From: Robiginitomaculum sp.
GTDB lineage: Bacteria > Pseudomonadota > Alphaproteobacteria > Caulobacterales > Maricaulaceae
Assembly (NCBI GenBank): GCA_002733485.1
Contig: NVVU01000085.1
Span: forward strand, 4,067-11,673
DNA: 7,607 bases
Direction of reading: 5' to 3'
In this document: positions 6,105-7,607 of the stretch, piece after piece
Position numbering within the stretch: position 1 is the first letter of the stretch
Layout of the letters: the number at the start of each line of letters is the position of its first letter
Position numbers and translations under genes: made by a program
Notes under the pieces: generated by a model
Databases searched by the model: none
The model's input: only the letters and a program-made list of their open reading frames with translations
What the model was told of the DNA's origin: nothing

Positions 6105-6225
6105 CCATCCCTCGAGGCCCTTCGTGGACGCCAAGCACCACCTCAGGACTCCTCAGGATGAGGTCCGTATTTTATTTTCCGCCTCATGCTGAGGTGCGAA
6201 GGCACAGCCGAGCCTCGAAGCAGAG
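6105..6225. repeat. Inverted pair of a dispersed CCTCAT...CTCGAAG element
   Basis: The right copy (6182-6225, plus orientation) starts CCTCATGCTGAGG and contains GCCTCGAAGCA. The left copy (6105-6163, minus orientation) reads CCTCATCCTGAGG and ends GCCTCGAGGGATGG. The left copy is longer because CCTGAGG is repeated after a few bases (plus-strand CCTCAGG at 6141-6147 and 6151-6157). Each copy has an inner palindrome (CCTCAT/ATGAGG-like). The element resembles repeats of the CCTCATnCTGAGGAGC...GTCTCGAAGnATGAGG type that I recall from many alphaproteobacterial intergenic regions. It lies about 95-215 nt upstream of the epimerase start. Confidence 0.7.
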
Positions 6226-6241
6226 ATACTATCATACCCCA

Positions 6242-6257
6242 CCCACACCGGTGTGGG
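6242..6257. repeat. Perfect 16-bp palindrome
   Basis: CCCACACCGGTGTGGG is identical to its own reverse complement, so it could be a dimer-binding operator or a tight cruciform/hairpin. The symmetry stops exactly at both ends. It lies 232 nt upstream of the epimerase start, between the inverted repeat pair and the phased motif array. No second copy is seen in the window. Confidence 0.6.
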
Positions 6258-6312
6258 ATAAGGGCATACAATCCCCCGCATAGCGCACCCAAAGGTCAAT
6301 GAGGGACAAGGC

Positions 6313-6418
6313 TTACCCCTCGCCCAGCCTTCATATGCCCCTCAATTACCCCTTAACTGTGTAAAACAGACCCAAAAGCATCCCTCAAATGACCCTTTTT
6401 ACCCCTCATGGTCCCTCG
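6313..6418. repeat. Array of helically phased CCCTC-type motifs
   Basis: The core CCCTC, or the close variants CCCTT and CCCAA, begins at 6317, 6339, 6350, 6371, 6382, 6393, 6403 and 6413. The steps are 22, 11, 21, 11, 11, 10 and 10 nt, all close to whole helical turns. The wider unit is roughly TTACCCCTCA followed by A/T-rich bases. An inverted TGAGGGA stands at 6300-6306. One expected phase (6361) has no motif and another (6328) has only CCTTC. The array is non-coding and lies between the likely fumC terminator and the epimerase. Repeated protein binding, as by an OmpR/PhoB-type regulator, or DNA bending are possible roles; both are inferred. Confidence 0.55.
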
Positions 6419-6419
6419 G

Positions 6420-6449
6420 AAAAACGGGGATAATTCATGGTTATGCCCG
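6420..6449 (-). terminator. Probable intrinsic terminator of fumC
   Basis: On the minus strand the stem is CGGG, one C-C mismatch, ATAA, a 7-nt loop CCATGAA, then TTAT and CCCG, followed by five T residues (6424-6420). It starts 51 nt after the fumC stop. The stem is interrupted, so termination may be partial. Confidence 0.5.
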
Positions 6450-6500
6450 CCCAAACGGGGGACGCTATAATGATCAATTTGAAAATATATGGTGTGCCGT

Positions 6501-7607
6501 TCAACCCGGCGAAATCATGTTTTCCGGGCGCACGATGGCGTCAAATTCTTCGCCGGTCACAAAGCCCATGGCCACGGCCTCTTCACGCAAAGTGGTGCCG
6601 TTTTTAAGGGCGGTTTTGGCAACTTTGGTGGCATTGTCATAGCCTATGGTCGGGGCCAGTGCAGTGACCAGCATCAGGGAACGGCGCATCAATTCGTCAA
6701 TGCGTTCCCGGTCGGCCTCAATGCCGACCACGCAATGATCGGTGAACGAGCGCGACGCGTCGCCCAAAAGTCGTATGGATTGCAACATGTTAAGCGCCAT
6801 AACCGGGCGAAACACGTTCAGTTCAAAATGGCCTTGCGATCCAGCTATGGAGATGGCGGTATGATTGCCCATCACCTGCACACAAACCATGGTCAGGGCT
6901 TCGGATTGAGTGGGGTTGACTTTGCCGGGCATGATGGAAGACCCCGGCTCGTTCGCCGGCAGGATCAGTTCGCCCAACCCGCCGCGCGGGCCGGAGCCTA
7001 AAAAGCGGATATCATTGGCGATTTTAAACAGCGACGCGGCCAGGGTGTTCAACGCCCCATGGGCGGCCACATAGCCATCGCTGGCGGCCAATGCCTCGAA
7101 CTTGTTGGGGGCGGTGATAAAATCCAGCCCGGTGATAAGGCTGACCTTTTGGGCAAAAGCCTCCGCAAAACCGGGTTTGGCGTTTAATCCGGTGCCAACG
7201 GCGGTACCGCCCTGGGCCAATGGCAGCAACTCGCCAAGGGCCGCTTTGGCGCGGTGAATGCCCAGTGCCACTTGCGCCGCATAGCCGGAAAATTCCTGCC
7301 CCAGCGTCAGCGGCGTGGCATCCTGTGTATGGGTGCGGCCGTTTTTGATGATGTCGGCAAAGGCCTTGGCCTTGGCATCCAGCGCACCGTGCAAATGTTC
7401 CAGCGCCGGGATCAAATGGTCGTGGATCTGGGTGGCGGCGGCAATATGCATAGCGGTGGGGAAGGTGTCGTTGGATGACTGGCTGCGGTTGACGTGATCA
7501 TTGGGGTGCACCGGGTCTTTGGAGCCAATGACGCCGCCCATGATCTCGATAGCGCGATTGGCGATCACTTCATTGGCGTTCATATTGCTTTGGGTGCCGG
7601 AGCCGGT
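6501..7607 (-). CDS. fumC: Class II fumarate hydratase, N-terminus outside the window
   Basis: The 368 codons seen end at the TGA 6503-6501. The frame stays open to the window edge, where TGSGTQSN precedes MNANEVIANRA, so the ATG at 7583 is internal and about 100 residues are missing. Diagnostic motifs in order are HPNDHVNRSQSSND (7508-7467), NGRTHTQDATPLTLGQE with the catalytic His (codon 7331-7329), and GSSIMPGKVNP (6944-6912) with the catalytic Ser of the mobile loop. The His-Ser distance of 130 residues equals that between His188 and Ser318 of E. coli FumC. The enzyme is an iron-free homotetramer of the TCA cycle that interconverts fumarate and malate. SSND and the GTQSNMN context favour fumarase over aspartase or argininosuccinate lyase. 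The promoter is outside the window; a likely terminator follows at 6420-6449. Confidence 0.96.
   Translation of the reverse strand, partial: TGSGTQSNMNANEVIANRAIEIMGGVIGSKDPVHPNDHVNRSQSSNDTFPTAMHIAAATQIHDHLIPALEHLHGALDAKAKAFADIIKNGRTHTQDATPLTLGQEFSGYAAQVALGIHRAKAALGELLPLAQGGTAVGTGLNAKPGFAEAFAQKVSLITGLDFITAPNKFEALAASDGYVAAHGALNTLAASLFKIANDIRFLGSGPRGGLGELILPANEPGSSIMPGKVNPTQSEALTMVCVQVMGNHTAISIAGSQGHFELNVFRPVMALNMLQSIRLLGDASRSFTDHCVVGIEADRERIDELMRRSLMLVTALAPTIGYDNATKVAKTALKNGTTLREEAVAMGFVTGEEFDAIVRPENMISPG

Larger units (their letters stand above)
6011..6500. other. 490-nt non-coding spacer between fumC and the epimerase
   Basis: No convincing gene lies here on either strand. From right to left, in the direction of minus-strand transcription, it holds a likely fumC terminator (6420-6449), an array of helically phased CCCTC motifs (6313-6418), a perfect 16-bp palindrome (6242-6257), an inverted repeat pair (6105-6225) and the untranslated leader of the epimerase. 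I found no convincing minus-strand promoter with both boxes. The base composition of 6330-6490 is more A/T-rich than the coding regions. Confidence 0.7.

Noticed and set aside
4958..6283. A 441-codon open frame on the plus strand
   Set aside because: It runs antisense to the clearly conserved epimerase and on through the repeat region; its translation has no recognisable motif, and its openness follows from the codon bias of the opposite gene.
6313..6418. Phased motifs read as a CRISPR array
   Set aside because: The units are only 10-11 nt with imperfect cores, with no 25-35 nt repeats, unique spacers or cas genes.
6466..6471. Perfect TATAAT on the plus strand pointing into the end of fumC
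   Set aside because: No -35-like box is present 16-18 nt upstream and there is no extended -10 TG; an antisense promoter cannot be supported.

Overview
The window looks like ordinary chromosomal DNA of an alphaproteobacterium. GC content is moderate to high and the proteins are alphaproteobacterial in style. A block infA - maf - short RNase E/G - yacG - tRNA-Phe occurs in an order I recall as common in that class. Two intergenic elements also resemble dispersed palindromic repeats frequent in alphaproteobacterial genomes. The genus cannot be named from the sequence alone.

Layout, plus strand, 1-4532. First comes the tail of an enoyl-CoA hydratase, then a glutathione S-transferase and a family III CoA-transferase. 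They are spaced by 17 and 9 nt and look like one operon for acyl-CoA catabolism. After a 68-nt gap with a possible promoter comes the information-processing operon: IF-1 (infA), a Maf nucleotide pyrophosphatase starting at GTG 4 nt after infA, a small RNase E/G-family protein, and the zinc protein YacG. The last three genes are linked by ATGA stop/start overlaps. A tRNA-Phe(GAA) follows with its own strong promoter (TAGACA, 17 bp, TATAAA) and a hairpin in its leader.

Layout, 4533-4682. The plus-strand tRNA converges here with a minus-strand operon. The gap holds two inverted copies of a short REP-like element.

Layout, minus strand, 4683-7607. A UDP-glucuronate 4-epimerase-like gene (TTG start) is followed 11 nt later by a small antibiotic-biosynthesis-monooxygenase-like protein. 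Upstream of the epimerase is a 490-nt non-coding stretch, and beyond it the class II fumarase fumC, whose N-terminus lies outside the window.

Most genes are housekeeping or general metabolism, and I see no defence system, prophage or new multi-gene machine. The most unusual signal is in the 490-nt spacer (6011-6500). It contains an inverted pair of a second dispersed repeat, a perfect 16-bp palindrome, and about 100 bp in which a CCCTC-type motif recurs at 10-11 bp steps or multiples of them, as expected for sites on one face of the helix. Other points worth a look are the RNase E/G protein without the 5'-sensor and zinc-link regions, and a U-U mismatch in the anticodon stem of the tRNA-Phe.
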